From assembly GCF_029714425.1 (NCBI RefSeq), contig NZ_CP121668.1, positions 7,957,501 through 8,021,500 of the forward strand: a stretch of 64,000 bases of DNA. Reading direction: 5' to 3'. A model generated the notes under the pieces. That model was not told the origin of the DNA and did no database searches. It was given only the letters and a program-made list of their open reading frames with translations. Source of the DNA: Bradyrhizobium sp. CB2312 (GTDB taxonomy: Bacteria > Pseudomonadota > Alphaproteobacteria > Rhizobiales > Xanthobacteraceae). The position numbers and the translations under genes were made by a program. Below are positions 29,270-38,609 of this stretch, one piece after another; the first letter of the stretch is position 1, and the number at the start of each line of letters is the position of its first letter.

Positions 29270-32200
29270 CTATTTCTTTTTTTTCGCAATCTTGCGCTTC
29301 GGCTTCCGAGCTCTGGTCGCAGATTTAGCAGACTTTGACTCGGAGGGGGCCTTCTTCGCTCGTGGCGATCCCGGGCGGGTCTTCTTAGTCACAGGAGCAT
29401 TTTGAAAGGCGCTCTGCACTCGTCGTCGATCGGCTAACACCTGGACGCGGTGTTGCAGGCTCGCAGCCTCATTCGTCCGGTTAGCGGCGCGGAAATGGTT
29501 TGCGGCCCGTCGGAAACACGCCTCTGCGGCTTTGCGATCAGTCACGCTCTCAGTAAGCTCACTTCTGAGCAAGAGAGTGTCACCGAGGTGGCTCTCCACG
29601 CGCGCAATTTCAAGCGGGTCCAGCTCGACTTTGGGATAATATTCCCGAAGGCGCCGGTAGTGCTGTATCGCCGCCGAGAGGTTTTTTGCTTGGTTTATCC
29701 GGGAGGAGACTTCGACATAGGCAGCGGCGAGCCGTGCTTCTAAATGCATCCATGGGATGTCTCGTTTGCCATCTCTCGACAACAACTTTGCGACGTGTCC
29801 AAGCTCGCTCTCCGATTCGGCTGGAGACTGCGGCAAAGCGGCCAGGGCCGCGGTGAGGCGGCGTTCGAGCTGTTGTCGAACATCGAGGGCAACTGACGAT
29901 CGGCCTTGCTCCTGTTCCGGCGGCTCCAGCAGAGACTGAACAAGTGCGCGCACGAACAACGACGCAAGCTGTCTATTGACCGTTAGATCCTGTCGCGGCG
30001 CATCGCTCAACACGCATACTGCTAGAAGATGCGCCTGCGGAAACTCCTCCTGCAGCTCGGCGATTTCGTCCATGCCGGACGAAAAGCCGGCGGCGGACAA
30101 AGCCGACCGGCCCCTTTCCATTCGCATATCGGCGAGAGTCCCGAAGGCTACATGCAGCGCCCCAGCGTTTGGAATGGAGATATACCGAGACCAGTCGTCG
30201 CCGTAGGACACTCTGTGCGCAGCATTGAGAAGTCTCATTGAAGGAGCCAGCGTTTCGCGCTCCTCCCGGGCGAACTCGGTCGCGACCAATAGTCGACTTC
30301 GGTCGGACTCGTTTGCTCGATAAGCGGTCCCGACCACGATGATTGCCTGAGGAGGATCGGCACGCGGCATGCGAAATTTGCTTGGAAACAGTGACAAGCT
30401 CATCCCGCCATCAGGTCCTTTGAGTTCAAACGAATCGAGCTCGTCCCGCGAGCTCCCAGTCCGACGAAATTCGCGGGCAAGCAGTTCCTTCACTTCGCCG
30501 ATACTGGTGACAATCCACGTAGATCGGATTGGGCCTTGGGTCGGAATCATTGCGGCTAAAGGTCCGCAAATCGTGAAATCATTCCCGGATAGGCGAATCG
30601 AGATCTCGCTACTCAGCCGCTTATGCAACCTTTGGGTCAGGGATCGCGTCGTCACGTAGCCGTTCACGGTCGCCGTACGCAAGGCGTCCAGTATCTCCGC
30701 CGTAAAGGACCGTGGTGCAACAGCCCGCCGCCCAAATCCCTGGGCAACAATTGTCAGGATGTTTGGGAGCACGGGATGAGGTATCCGCTGCACGAAAGAC
30801 AGCGGCATGATGGTCTTGCTCCCCAACAGGGGCGCGCCTTCTCCATCGATTATGCACACGATATCGTCAAACGAGCCGTGATTTGCTGACTGAGATACAA
30901 TCTCCGAGAGCGCAGTATCTTCCGGTTCTGACGAGCCCATCCTCAGAAAGAGCTGCTGCTGGCCGTCGACAACCGTATGTCCAGCAAAATAGATGAAAAC
31001 TCGGCGATGGTCGCCAGCGCCTTTGGCGTGCTTGGCTAAGCTTTCGACCGCATCCAGCAGTTGAATTCGGTCGGGCTGTTCCAAAAAGAGAACCTGCTCG
31101 CGCGCGATGCCTATTTCGCCGAGCCACCTCACAAAACTTTGCGCGTCGGCGTGAGCGTCGGCAATCAGCGGCATCCCCGGCACGCCGGGAGCGCCAATGA
31201 CCAGGGCGAACTGGCTAACGGTGTTGAGGGGTGCAGTTGGAGCTTGCTCACCTTCATCGTCGGCCAGCGGCTCGCCCGCGATTTCCTCCCACACTCCGAC
31301 CCTCAGCCGCCATTCGCCACTCGAGTTCTGCCGTACGAGTCCGTTTTCAAGCAGCGCTTTCCAAGCGTCATCCTCTGTGTTTTCTGGGTCAAGTGGTAGA
31401 TGGCGCCCGTATCGGAGCTTATCCAGAACGTCAGCAAGCCGGCGCTCGGAAAACCTATTTCTAAATTGGTGAGCCCTCGTCTTCAAATCAGCGGCCGTTG
31501 CTGGATCGCCAAGCAGAACCCGGCTCACTCGGGCGAATGCTGATGCGAAATCGGGAATTGAATGTTCACCGCGTTCGTCGAGGTATCTCACGGCGTATCT
31601 GCCCACGCGATCCTGGATATTTTCCAGATGCAGCGAGACGCGCGCCTCCAACTCGGACGCAGCAGCTTCGGCTTCAGACTTGCGCAGAGACCGCATTAAG
31701 ATTCTTCGAGCGAGCGCACGGACCTCAAAATAGGTGTGCTCCGGATCGCTGTTCGCCGCCGCTTCCGCGGTGCCGACGATCCCACTCAGCATAACCTGCG
31801 CAAGCACATAGGGAGAGGTATCTCGTCCGAGAACTGCTTCTTGGATCAGCCGCGCGACGGGAAGCGTGAAGGGGGTCGTGCACAATAGACGCGCAAGCCT
31901 GAGCGCGTCGGGTGACTGCACCGCGAGAGCTGAGATGATCTGCTCGAAATCGGACTTGGAACGGTTGGCCTGGTTCGGCTGCAATGACGTGATGCGCGAG
32001 GAATCCAGGAAGATCACCGGATTGCTTCCGCCGAGCCCCATCTGCATCTTGGCAAATCGGTGTACGCTCGCGGGATCCAGGCCTAGCACCGGCACGAAGG
32101 GACTGGTCGTTTCGTCAGAGATCGTCCACCAATAACGGCGTACGTCGAGCTGCGCTACCGGAAGCCCCGGCTTCACAGCCGAACAGAGGCCTTGAGGCTC

Positions 32201-33040
32201 TCCCAAGGGGGAGCGCTTGCGATCACCCTCTGGCAGTAAATAGATGAGAGCGACCGACGATGTGTCCAGCCAATCGCGCAGAAGCCGATCATAACTGCCA
32301 TTCGTCCAATTCGGCGAAGAACCGTGCGTGGCGAGAAGGACGAGCCTTGCAACTCCGCTGCCGGCGACGAACTTCGTTGAGACGCGGGCGCCAGCCTGTG
32401 ACACGAGCACGAAATCAGAACCCTCCGCATCCGTCGCGCGCGACCGCTTCTCAAGGTGCCAGAAACGCACATCGTCGAAAGCGCCGCTTTCATGCAGGAT
32501 CTTGAAAAATTCGCGAAGTGTTTGTCGCCAGATTGGGATCGCCGGATCGTCCTCGAGCACGAGATCGACGGTAAACCAGCGCTGCTCCGACGGCTTGAGG
32601 ATCGGAAAGGGAAAACCGATGGTCGCGGATGCGTCGACTGTTTGCTCCTCGTCCATTTCTGACCGCTCGGCAGATTTTCTACGGAGCGTGAACGGCCGTA
32701 AAGCGCGCGAGAAGTCTAGGCGGTTTGGTAAGGCAGGCGCTGAAGGAACGGAGCCGAGCGAGGCCCTGCGCGTCCCCACCCCGCTCGGCGCGTCGGCCCA
32801 GACTTGGGCGGGCGCGGCGCTTCGTGGACCGGCGGCGGCTTCGCTGGTCCGCTCGATGACGGCAGCACCACCGAGCGCCGGCTGCGTTTGGACGGCCGGC
32901 GTGCGTTGCTGCACGTCTTCCACGTCGTCGAATAACTTGCCACTGACGTGGTGGGCCAGCCAAAAGCAGTCGAGCATATGCTCAGCGGCTAGATCTACAC
33001 CGCCCGAGCGCAGCCCCCTCAAAAGGTCGGAAAGCTGCAT
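29270..33040 (-). CDS. Large SAV_2336/vWA-like protein with degenerate caspase domain and lysine-rich tail
   Basis: A 1256-residue protein. The N-terminus resembles SAV_2336 N-terminal-domain proteins: a helical start (DLAAEHMLDCFWLAHHV), a Pro/Ala-rich linker, then LRPF, DEEQTVDASA and RWFTVDLVLEDDPAIPIWRQTL. The last is where that family has a vWA-like DDSPSM metal site; the Ser residues are missing here. Residues 620-790 form a caspase-like domain with the His motif IYFAGHTV (His688), but the cysteine position reads IIDGEGA, so it is probably inactive. A helical TPR-like part (residues 1130-1215) precedes a tail of about 35 residues rich in Lys, Arg, Ala and Ser. It starts one base after the MoxR gene stop and is the last gene of the four-gene operon. 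I infer the vWA/adaptor part of a vWA-MoxR-VMAP conflict system. Confidence 0.72.
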   Translation of the reverse strand: MQLSDLLRGLRSGGVDLAAEHMLDCFWLAHHVSGKLFDDVEDVQQRTPAVQTQPALGGAAVIERTSEAAAGPRSAAPAQVWADAPSGVGTRRASLGSVPSAPALPNRLDFSRALRPFTLRRKSAERSEMDEEQTVDASATIGFPFPILKPSEQRWFTVDLVLEDDPAIPIWRQTLREFFKILHESGAFDDVRFWHLEKRSRATDAEGSDFVLVSQAGARVSTKFVAGSGVARLVLLATHGSSPNWTNGSYDRLLRDWLDTSSVALIYLLPEGDRKRSPLGEPQGLCSAVKPGLPVAQLDVRRYWWTISDETTSPFVPVLGLDPASVHRFAKMQMGLGGSNPVIFLDSSRITSLQPNQANRSKSDFEQIISALAVQSPDALRLARLLCTTPFTLPVARLIQEAVLGRDTSPYVLAQVMLSGIVGTAEAAANSDPEHTYFEVRALARRILMRSLRKSEAEAAASELEARVSLHLENIQDRVGRYAVRYLDERGEHSIPDFASAFARVSRVLLGDPATAADLKTRAHQFRNRFSERRLADVLDKLRYGRHLPLDPENTEDDAWKALLENGLVRQNSSGEWRLRVGVWEEIAGEPLADDEGEQAPTAPLNTVSQFALVIGAPGVPGMPLIADAHADAQSFVRWLGEIGIAREQVLFLEQPDRIQLLDAVESLAKHAKGAGDHRRVFIYFAGHTVVDGQQQLFLRMGSSEPEDTALSEIVSQSANHGSFDDIVCIIDGEGAPLLGSKTIMPLSFVQRIPHPVLPNILTIVAQGFGRRAVAPRSFTAEILDALRTATVNGYVTTRSLTQRLHKRLSSEISIRLSGNDFTICGPLAAMIPTQGPIRSTWIVTSIGEVKELLAREFRRTGSSRDELDSFELKGPDGGMSLSLFPSKFRMPRADPPQAIIVVGTAYRANESDRSRLLVATEFAREERETLAPSMRLLNAAHRVSYGDDWSRYISIPNAGALHVAFGTLADMRMERGRSALSAAGFSSGMDEIAELQEEFPQAHLLAVCVLSDAPRQDLTVNRQLASLFVRALVQSLLEPPEQEQGRSSVALDVRQQLERRLTAALAALPQSPAESESELGHVAKLLSRDGKRDIPWMHLEARLAAAYVEVSSRINQAKNLSAAIQHYRRLREYYPKVELDPLEIARVESHLGDTLLLRSELTESVTDRKAAEACFRRAANHFRAANRTNEAASLQHRVQVLADRRRVQSAFQNAPVTKKTRPGSPRAKKAPSESKSAKSATRARKPKRKIAKKKK

Positions 33041-33041
33041 A

Positions 33042-34073
33042 TCAGCTCGCGGTGAGTGAGCGGAGAAGGTTTTGCTTCAGTTGTTCGAGTTCCTCCTTGT
33101 CGAAGGATCTTGTACCATCGGCTAGCGAGACCGTCAGGAACATGGCGTTCAACAGCTGGTCCGTTGCGAGATCCTCATTTTTAGCCAGCCGTTCCGCGAA
33201 TTCCTGGATGAGGTGACGTCTCTTATTCGTGCGATCCTCATCCTCGTACTTGCCCAGCTGTGATTCGACGATGTCAGCCAGTTGTGTCTCGGAGGGCTGG
33301 GTAACGTTCAATCTGATGCAGCGGCGCAGAAAAGGAGCAGGAAAATCGCGCTCAGCATTCGAAGTGATGACCACAAAGGGAAATTCGCCGCACACGATCC
33401 TTCCGTCGGCGATCGTGACCAGATCTCCAAAGTAGTCTCGCACCCGGACTTCATGCGCATTCGTGCCCCGCTTCCGGGATCGGGCTGTCGTCGGCTTCGG
33501 CTTCAGGCGCACGAGCTCGGGGATTTCATAGGTACCCTCTTCAATAACGTTCAGCAAATCGTTGGCGAAATCCAGATCGGACTTGTCGATCTCATCGATG
33601 AGGAGAGGCCGCGGCCAGGTCTGGCCCATCAGCGCTGTACCCAAGGGGCCAAGGCGGAGGAAGTCCTCCACAGGCGGATCCTTTGTCTTGCTCGCTTGGA
33701 GGCGGCCAACCGCATCATACTCGTAGATCCCGCCCTTCACTGTAGATTTCGAGGAGATCGGCCAACGGATGACAGATCCAAGGCGGAGTTCGTAAGCAAC
33801 TTTCGAAATGAGGGTCGATTTGCCAGTTCCTGGCCTGCCGGTAAGGAGCAGCGGGCGCCTAAGATAGAGGGCAGCATTGACAGCCATCCTCATCGGTTCA
33901 GTGGGAATAAAGGGGTCGGCCCTCTTCTTCTCGGAGGCCAAGTCCAGCCCCGCGGGACGCGATAATTGGCTGTTGCGGCCAGCGAACCGCCATGGCGGCG
34001 CCGGCGGAAGATCGTAGAGCCTGTCGGTCTGTTCTGCGTCTTTGCCGGTAAATATCTTCCAGTCTTGTGTCAT
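33042..34073 (-). CDS. MoxR-type AAA+ ATPase
   Basis: A 343-residue ATPase. Walker A GRPGTGKSTL is near residue 80, Walker B LLIDEIDKSD near 157, sensor-1 VVITSNAERDFP near 234, and an arginine finger probably in PAPFLRRCIRLN. The domain is followed by a helical lid. MoxR ATPases remodel or activate partner proteins, often with vWA proteins. Its ATG overlaps the stop of the caspase gene (ATGA), and the large vWA-like gene starts one base after its stop, so expression is coupled and the three products probably work together, with the ATPase setting the threshold for effector activation. Confidence 0.85.
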   Translation of the reverse strand: MTQDWKIFTGKDAEQTDRLYDLPPAPPWRFAGRNSQLSRPAGLDLASEKKRADPFIPTEPMRMAVNAALYLRRPLLLTGRPGTGKSTLISKVAYELRLGSVIRWPISSKSTVKGGIYEYDAVGRLQASKTKDPPVEDFLRLGPLGTALMGQTWPRPLLIDEIDKSDLDFANDLLNVIEEGTYEIPELVRLKPKPTTARSRKRGTNAHEVRVRDYFGDLVTIADGRIVCGEFPFVVITSNAERDFPAPFLRRCIRLNVTQPSETQLADIVESQLGKYEDEDRTNKRRHLIQEFAERLAKNEDLATDQLLNAMFLTVSLADGTRSFDKEELEQLKQNLLRSLTAS

Positions 34074-35944
34074 GTGCTCGTTCGCGAAGGAGATGAGAGT
34101 TTCAAAAATGGCTTGAAATCAGGATCGTCCCATAGCAAGGCCCCGTGCACCGCCAACTCGTTGCATTCCTGCCGTCCGTTACGAATCCAGCTTGGAAGGT
34201 CTTTGAGCTGACCCACACCGGCTAGGGCGCCTAGAAGATATTTCTTCAGTGCGATCGTCCAGTCTCCGCCGCAGGCCGGCTCCTTCTGAAGCCAATAGGC
34301 GTAACCAACTCCGCGCAGCACCACGCGTCTTAGAATATCGCGGCGCCCTGTTTCCGCGTGAGGATCGGGCCCGCAAATGAAGCCGGCATAGCAGAAGCCT
34401 TGATCACCAGAAAACATCTGCGGCAGCTTGGTTGCTTCGCTCGGAATCTGTACGAGCTTGATCTTGTCCGGAGAGCATTTCGCCATTGCCTGCTTGTAAG
34501 CCAGAACGGCTTGTGGCGGCGGATCTTGATAGGCTCGGTACTTGTCGCGCAGCACCACGACGTAGTGCTCACCTAGTTCGCCCTCGTTGGGCCGCGGTAT
34601 TTTGTGGAATTCGTGATGAAAGAGGAAAGGCCGCACCACGAATTGGATCTCGCTGATCTGGACTCCTTTCTGAACCATGGAGTCGAGCGCGCTGTTCACG
34701 GCAGCGCTCAGCTCATCCCAATCCGCTAGCTGCCGTTGGAAAGGCGGAACATTCAGCCACTTCCCCGCCCGCGTGCATGCAAATGCGGAAAGAAGCGAAG
34801 GGTCTGCGCGTTCATTGCCGTCAATTTCAACGATAAGCAGCTTCTCGTCTGCTTCGGCGGCTAATCTTTCCCTGACCGAGTTTCGCCGGTACGCGAGAGG
34901 TGCTGGCAACTCCTCGAGCCACCGTTTCAGAGGCGCGCCCTCGGGATCGAAACTGAGCCTCGTCACGAATTGCAGGAAGGCGTCCGATATGTCCGTAAGG
35001 TCCTCGGCATCCAACATTTCCGCGAGCTCGGCGAGCATCTGGACCAGGTCGGGATCACCTTCCACTGGCAGTCTCAAATCTACAAGGGTCGCCTCATAGG
35101 AGTTGCGGATTGCTTGCGAACTCAGATTTGCGCTGGCAAGCAACGCCTGCATCTCCAATACATGGGGCGGATATGACCGTGCGGAGGCTCCGCCGAACCG
35201 TCGGCCTGCGATCGTCGTCGCCTCGTCATCGGCATCAAGCGTGAACGGCTTCAGCTTGGCTTTATCCAGCTCAGGTAGGAGTGTCTTGAGCACAATACCC
35301 GTGTCAGGCCAGGTTTTCTGCCGACCAAGCCAATCCAGCGCGACGTCAGAAAATCCGCCTCTGGAGTACCCGCCTTCCCGTGTGGCGAAAGCTGCGACCT
35401 GTCTCGCGTGCCGTTGCCCGCTGACCGAAAGCTGGTCCGGATCAATCACGTCGCTGTACCTTGCGCAGACGTCGACCAGAAAGATCTGCTCGGTGAAACA
35501 AGTGTACTCCGGATGGGAGCCGAGCCGGCGGAATCTCCGTGTGGCACTGAAAGTGCGGTCATCGCATCTCGCGGCATCGTAGTCGCTGCAGAGAAGGATC
35601 CGATCTCCTGCGCCGGCATATCCATGTCCGCACCAGTATAAGAACAGCCGCGAGTCCGGCGGTATCCCAGCTGGAACGGAGGCCAGTTCATTGAGAATAG
35701 CCGCCTTCGTCGGTTCCTCCAAGACTGTTACGCCCTCGGCCCGAAGTCTCTCGATGTCCACTTCGCCCCTATACCCGTCCGACGATGAGGTCCGATTGAC
35801 GAGAAGGTGAATGTTCTTTGCCTTGGCGCCCATCCCCAAGAGGTGGCGAGCAGCAGTCATCGCATTAGCAAACGGCGAGGAGATATCGATTCCGCTACGG
35901 GAATATTTCTCAATTCCAACGATTACGGCCACAATCTCTCTCAT
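34070..35944 (-). CDS. Caspase-family (C14) protease with VMAP-C-like C-terminal domain
   Basis: A 624-residue cytoplasmic protein. The N-terminal caspase domain (1-230) begins REIVAVIVGIEKY, has the catalytic His in FLYWCGHGYA (His107) and Cys in IFLVDVCARY (Cys160). The middle (270-345) is helical (DPDLVQMLAELAEML, ISDAFLQFVTRLSFD). The C-terminal half (KLLIVEIDGNERADPS, ISEIQFVVRPFLFHHEFHKI, HYVVVLRDKYRAY, and a final GALLWDDPDF) follows the VMAP-C domain of vWA-MoxR-associated proteins, as I recall it. Known relatives couple sensing to an effector protease. It overlaps the hydrolase stop (TAATG) and the MoxR start (ATGA). The active site looks intact. Confidence 0.82.
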   Translation of the reverse strand: MREIVAVIVGIEKYSRSGIDISSPFANAMTAARHLLGMGAKAKNIHLLVNRTSSSDGYRGEVDIERLRAEGVTVLEEPTKAAILNELASVPAGIPPDSRLFLYWCGHGYAGAGDRILLCSDYDAARCDDRTFSATRRFRRLGSHPEYTCFTEQIFLVDVCARYSDVIDPDQLSVSGQRHARQVAAFATREGGYSRGGFSDVALDWLGRQKTWPDTGIVLKTLLPELDKAKLKPFTLDADDEATTIAGRRFGGASARSYPPHVLEMQALLASANLSSQAIRNSYEATLVDLRLPVEGDPDLVQMLAELAEMLDAEDLTDISDAFLQFVTRLSFDPEGAPLKRWLEELPAPLAYRRNSVRERLAAEADEKLLIVEIDGNERADPSLLSAFACTRAGKWLNVPPFQRQLADWDELSAAVNSALDSMVQKGVQISEIQFVVRPFLFHHEFHKIPRPNEGELGEHYVVVLRDKYRAYQDPPPQAVLAYKQAMAKCSPDKIKLVQIPSEATKLPQMFSGDQGFCYAGFICGPDPHAETGRRDILRRVVLRGVGYAYWLQKEPACGGDWTIALKKYLLGALAGVGQLKDLPSWIRNGRQECNELAVHGALLWDDPDFKPFLKLSSPSRTST

Positions 35945-37113
35945 TATTCCTGCCCGGTGATGAAACTTCTGATCCTGGTCCAGACGACTTCGTTGCCAAA
36001 GTAGGCGCTGTGAGATTCAGGGAAGGGTTGCCCTGAGGCGACCTCGAAATCGATCGCATTGGGAAAAATTCTCGAGGCGAAGAAACTCAGAAAATCATTT
36101 CTGTCGAAGACATTCAGCCATCTCGGAAAGCCTTCGCGCAGCTTCTCTCCAGGTTTCAATGAGGAAAGCGAACCTATTTCGTGCATGAACGACGATTGGG
36201 AGCCGAGGGTCACGAGACCATCGACCTGCGGAATGTCGCCTAAAGCCAGCAGATCCACACAGGCCATGCCGCCGAGGCTATGTGCGACGATGGTCACTGG
36301 CGCAGGACAGGACTCAATCTTGCTCTGAATGAACGAGCGGATCTTGGCTCCGTTGGTCTGATAAAGCAGGACGTCTCCGAGAGGGAGAGCCGCGACCGCA
36401 TTGAGCGCGTTGCGACGATCTCTGACGTATCTCGTCCCGGCGCGCGCCACAAATTTGAGAAATCGGTCGCTTATCCCGAACACCTGTTGCTTCCAGTCAA
36501 TCAAGAGCCGCCGCACCAGCTTCTCTCGGTGAACGGCGGACAGAGCGGGGCGCGAGCGAGAGATGGCTTCCACATGCAGCTGCGCCACCAAAGCTCGGGC
36601 GAGCGCGCGGAACGCTTCTTGAGGTTCATGCTCGGACGCCTCAAATGCGCGCTCGGTGACCTTATCGGATAAAATCCGGGTTCGGGCGGGCTCCCAAACA
36701 TCCTCAAGGCCACCGCGAGCGAGCAATTGCCGGAACTCCAGGCTGGGAGCGTACGCCCTCACCTGTTCGAGATTTTGCTCGGCCGGCGTTGGTCCTTCCG
36801 GATTCAGAACGCCTGCATTTGCAGCACTTCCATCGGGAATTCCGAGCAAGGAAAGTTCGACAAGCGGATCATCTAGGATCCAGATCCACTGAGCGAGATC
36901 CTCTTCCGCCTTGAGCTCGACTTCCGCGGTCGGAACATCCGGAAGAGAAAGCCCTTCGAATTCAACCCCGAGGGAGTCTCCCCAAGCACAGGGGAACAAA
37001 TTCCGTCCCAAGCTGCACTCGCTGGCCGTTTTCTCGGCGACCGCTAAGCTCTTCTCGTAATTGCCAAGCCGAACACCAGTGCCGTGCACGAGAAGAATAG
37101 ATCCTTGCGGCAT
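35944..37113 (-). CDS. Alpha/beta-hydrolase (lipase/esterase-like), first gene of the caspase-MoxR operon
   Basis: A 389-residue alpha/beta-hydrolase. ILLVHGTGVR at residues 5-14 gives the oxyanion loop, TIVAHSLGGMACVD near 275 carries the nucleophile Ser, and NVFDRNDFLSFF and SHSAYFG supply a likely Asp and His. A long insertion (60-250) separates the first strands from the nucleophile, unlike small esterases. No signal peptide is seen, so it is cytoplasmic. Its stop overlaps the caspase start (TAATG). In conflict systems such hydrolases can act as membrane- or metabolite-attacking effectors; that role is inferred. Confidence 0.78.
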   Translation of the reverse strand: MPQGSILLVHGTGVRLGNYEKSLAVAEKTASECSLGRNLFPCAWGDSLGVEFEGLSLPDVPTAEVELKAEEDLAQWIWILDDPLVELSLLGIPDGSAANAGVLNPEGPTPAEQNLEQVRAYAPSLEFRQLLARGGLEDVWEPARTRILSDKVTERAFEASEHEPQEAFRALARALVAQLHVEAISRSRPALSAVHREKLVRRLLIDWKQQVFGISDRFLKFVARAGTRYVRDRRNALNAVAALPLGDVLLYQTNGAKIRSFIQSKIESCPAPVTIVAHSLGGMACVDLLALGDIPQVDGLVTLGSQSSFMHEIGSLSSLKPGEKLREGFPRWLNVFDRNDFLSFFASRIFPNAIDFEVASGQPFPESHSAYFGNEVVWTRIRSFITGQE

Positions 37114-37432
37114 GATAGGACTCCGCTGATCACCACCTGCACGAGCCTACCGCGCCCCCTGCACGTCTTCAATCGGTGGCGTGCTGTTTGAACGCGGACG
37201 GAACGCGCACGCTCAACCTACTGAGCCAGGCTATTCCCTTGCCAGCCAACTCGTCCCGACGACAGGGACAAACGGCCGCTCGCTCGCGCGGCCATTTTGC
37301 TTCGATGAGTCGCGTGCGCGTCCCAGAAACACTCTAACTAACATATTGATCTTTAATTCGATTTCGTCGGAAAAATTGGGGCAATCCCTGAGTAGAACTA
37401 GGGTGCCACCGCGCCCCACGCAGGTCAGCAGA
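37114..37432. other. Upstream region of the caspase-MoxR operon
   Basis: Should contain the operon promoter. No repeats, RNA gene or recognisable operator was seen. Confidence 0.4.
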
Positions 37433-37690
37433 TCAGACCACCAGGGTTCCGGACGCGCACGTCGTTCGCGGCTCCGCGCCTAGCTCGCCGGCTCGTCCGC
37501 CCCCTTTCCGAAGGCCAAACGCGAGCGGGAAGGTTTCGGCCGAAAGAGACCCGAGCGCGATCTGCTCTTCGGTGAGGCGTTTTTCGATGAACTGACGCTC
37601 CACATCCGACAGGTTCGACTTCAGCAGGCGACGATAGCGGTGGATGTTGTTGCGGTAAGCACGAATGCGGGCGAAGTATTCATCGAGCAT
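37433..37690 (-). CDS. Small protein of unknown function, rhizobial type
   Basis: An 85-residue protein starting MLDEYFARIRAYRNNIHRYR. Residues 1-55 are charged and helical with many Arg, Glu and Leu (ERQFIEKRLTEEQIALGSL). The last 25 residues are low-complexity and may not be conserved. AGGAG lies 12 bases before ATG. I recall similar short helical proteins in Bradyrhizobium genomes but no function. Confidence 0.6.
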   Translation of the reverse strand: MLDEYFARIRAYRNNIHRYRRLLKSNLSDVERQFIEKRLTEEQIALGSLSAETFPLAFGLRKGGGRAGELGAEPRTTCASGTLVV

Positions 37691-38057
37691 CCTGGACGCT
37701 CCTGACGTCGTCGCAATGTCTACGAAGAGATATTCAGGCGAGCATGTCGCTGGTTAACGCGCTGCCTGTCGTCGCATCGCGGAAACCGTTCGGCATGGCA
37801 GCTCGTAATATCATTCCTAGCATTTCCATTTCGACGATCCGCAGCGTTTTTCGCTCGCCATGCGCCGATTTTCTGCTCCGCTAGTCCCTCAAACAGAGCT
37901 GGACGCTTGTAAGACAAGGAACGGTTGGCAGGCCGCGGGTGGCGGAGGCTTATCGCCAACAAGCTCGCCCGTCGGTATTCTCTCTCGGCGAGCTGAACAT
38001 CATCTGCCGATGTGCTATACGGAGCTTCGGTGAGAACAGGTTTGTTTGAGAGTTTCG
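37691..38057. other. Divergent intergenic region between two small genes
   Basis: No convincing gene or RNA. It separates the leftward 37433-37690 gene from the rightward 38058-38261 gene and probably holds both promoters. Confidence 0.4.
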
Positions 38058-38261
38058 ATGTCTCTTTCGATTGGATTGATTGTGGACGGTTATGTGAAAC
38101 TAAACAACCGCAGCGCGCTGGAGAACCTTCTGACGCATCGGCGGGAGCTACTGCTGAAGTTGAACCGTGTAACCGGAATTGATCCGACGGAAGCGATCGC
38201 TCAGGTCAGTCAAGAAATCACAGTGATCGAAAAGGCACTTGCGGCGCTCGCACGGGAGTAA
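38058..38261 (+). CDS. Small protein of unknown function
   Basis: A 67-residue protein, MSLSIGLIVDGYVKLNNRSA to AALARE. The second half is helical and leucine-rich (LLTHRRELLLKLNRVTG, EITVIEKALAAL), with a regular charge pattern suggesting a real protein with a short coiled coil. ATG 38058 is preferred over an upstream TTG. Not recognised. Confidence 0.55.
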   Translation: MSLSIGLIVDGYVKLNNRSALENLLTHRRELLLKLNRVTGIDPTEAIAQVSQEITVIEKALAALARE

Positions 38262-38408
38262 AACCTCTGCGCGGACGGATACACCCCTGCGAGCTAGCCG
38301 GGTCGCCATGCCGCAGGCGACGCGACCGCGACCGAACCTAGAGAACAGGCCAGGATCTTCAGCACTGCGACTTGTAAATTCACCTCAATGACAAGCGAGG
38401 TCCTAGAT

Positions 38409-38609
38409 CTATCGCCACATCGTTGGCGCTTTAGAAAGAGCTTCCTGACCTATCTGTCTAAGCAGATCGGGCCGCGTCTCACCTTTGGTGGCGGCCTCCA
38501 GGATTTTGGAAGCAACGTAGGCGCGGACACCGGCGTCATACGGTGAGACGTTCTCGCAAACCTCCTCCAGGATCGTGCGCAGGAGCGCGGTCGTGACACC
38601 GTCCAGCAT
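38409..38609 (-). CDS. Small protein of unknown function
   Basis: A 66-residue protein, MLDGVTTALLRTILEEVCEN to SKAPTMWR, mostly helical. GGGAG upstream supports ATG 38609; the open frame continues 40 codons further with poor protein character. I believe this short family occurs in Bradyrhizobium, often in symbiotic regions, but its role is unknown. Confidence 0.6.
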   Translation of the reverse strand: MLDGVTTALLRTILEEVCENVSPYDAGVRAYVASKILEAATKGETRPDLLRQIGQEALSKAPTMWR

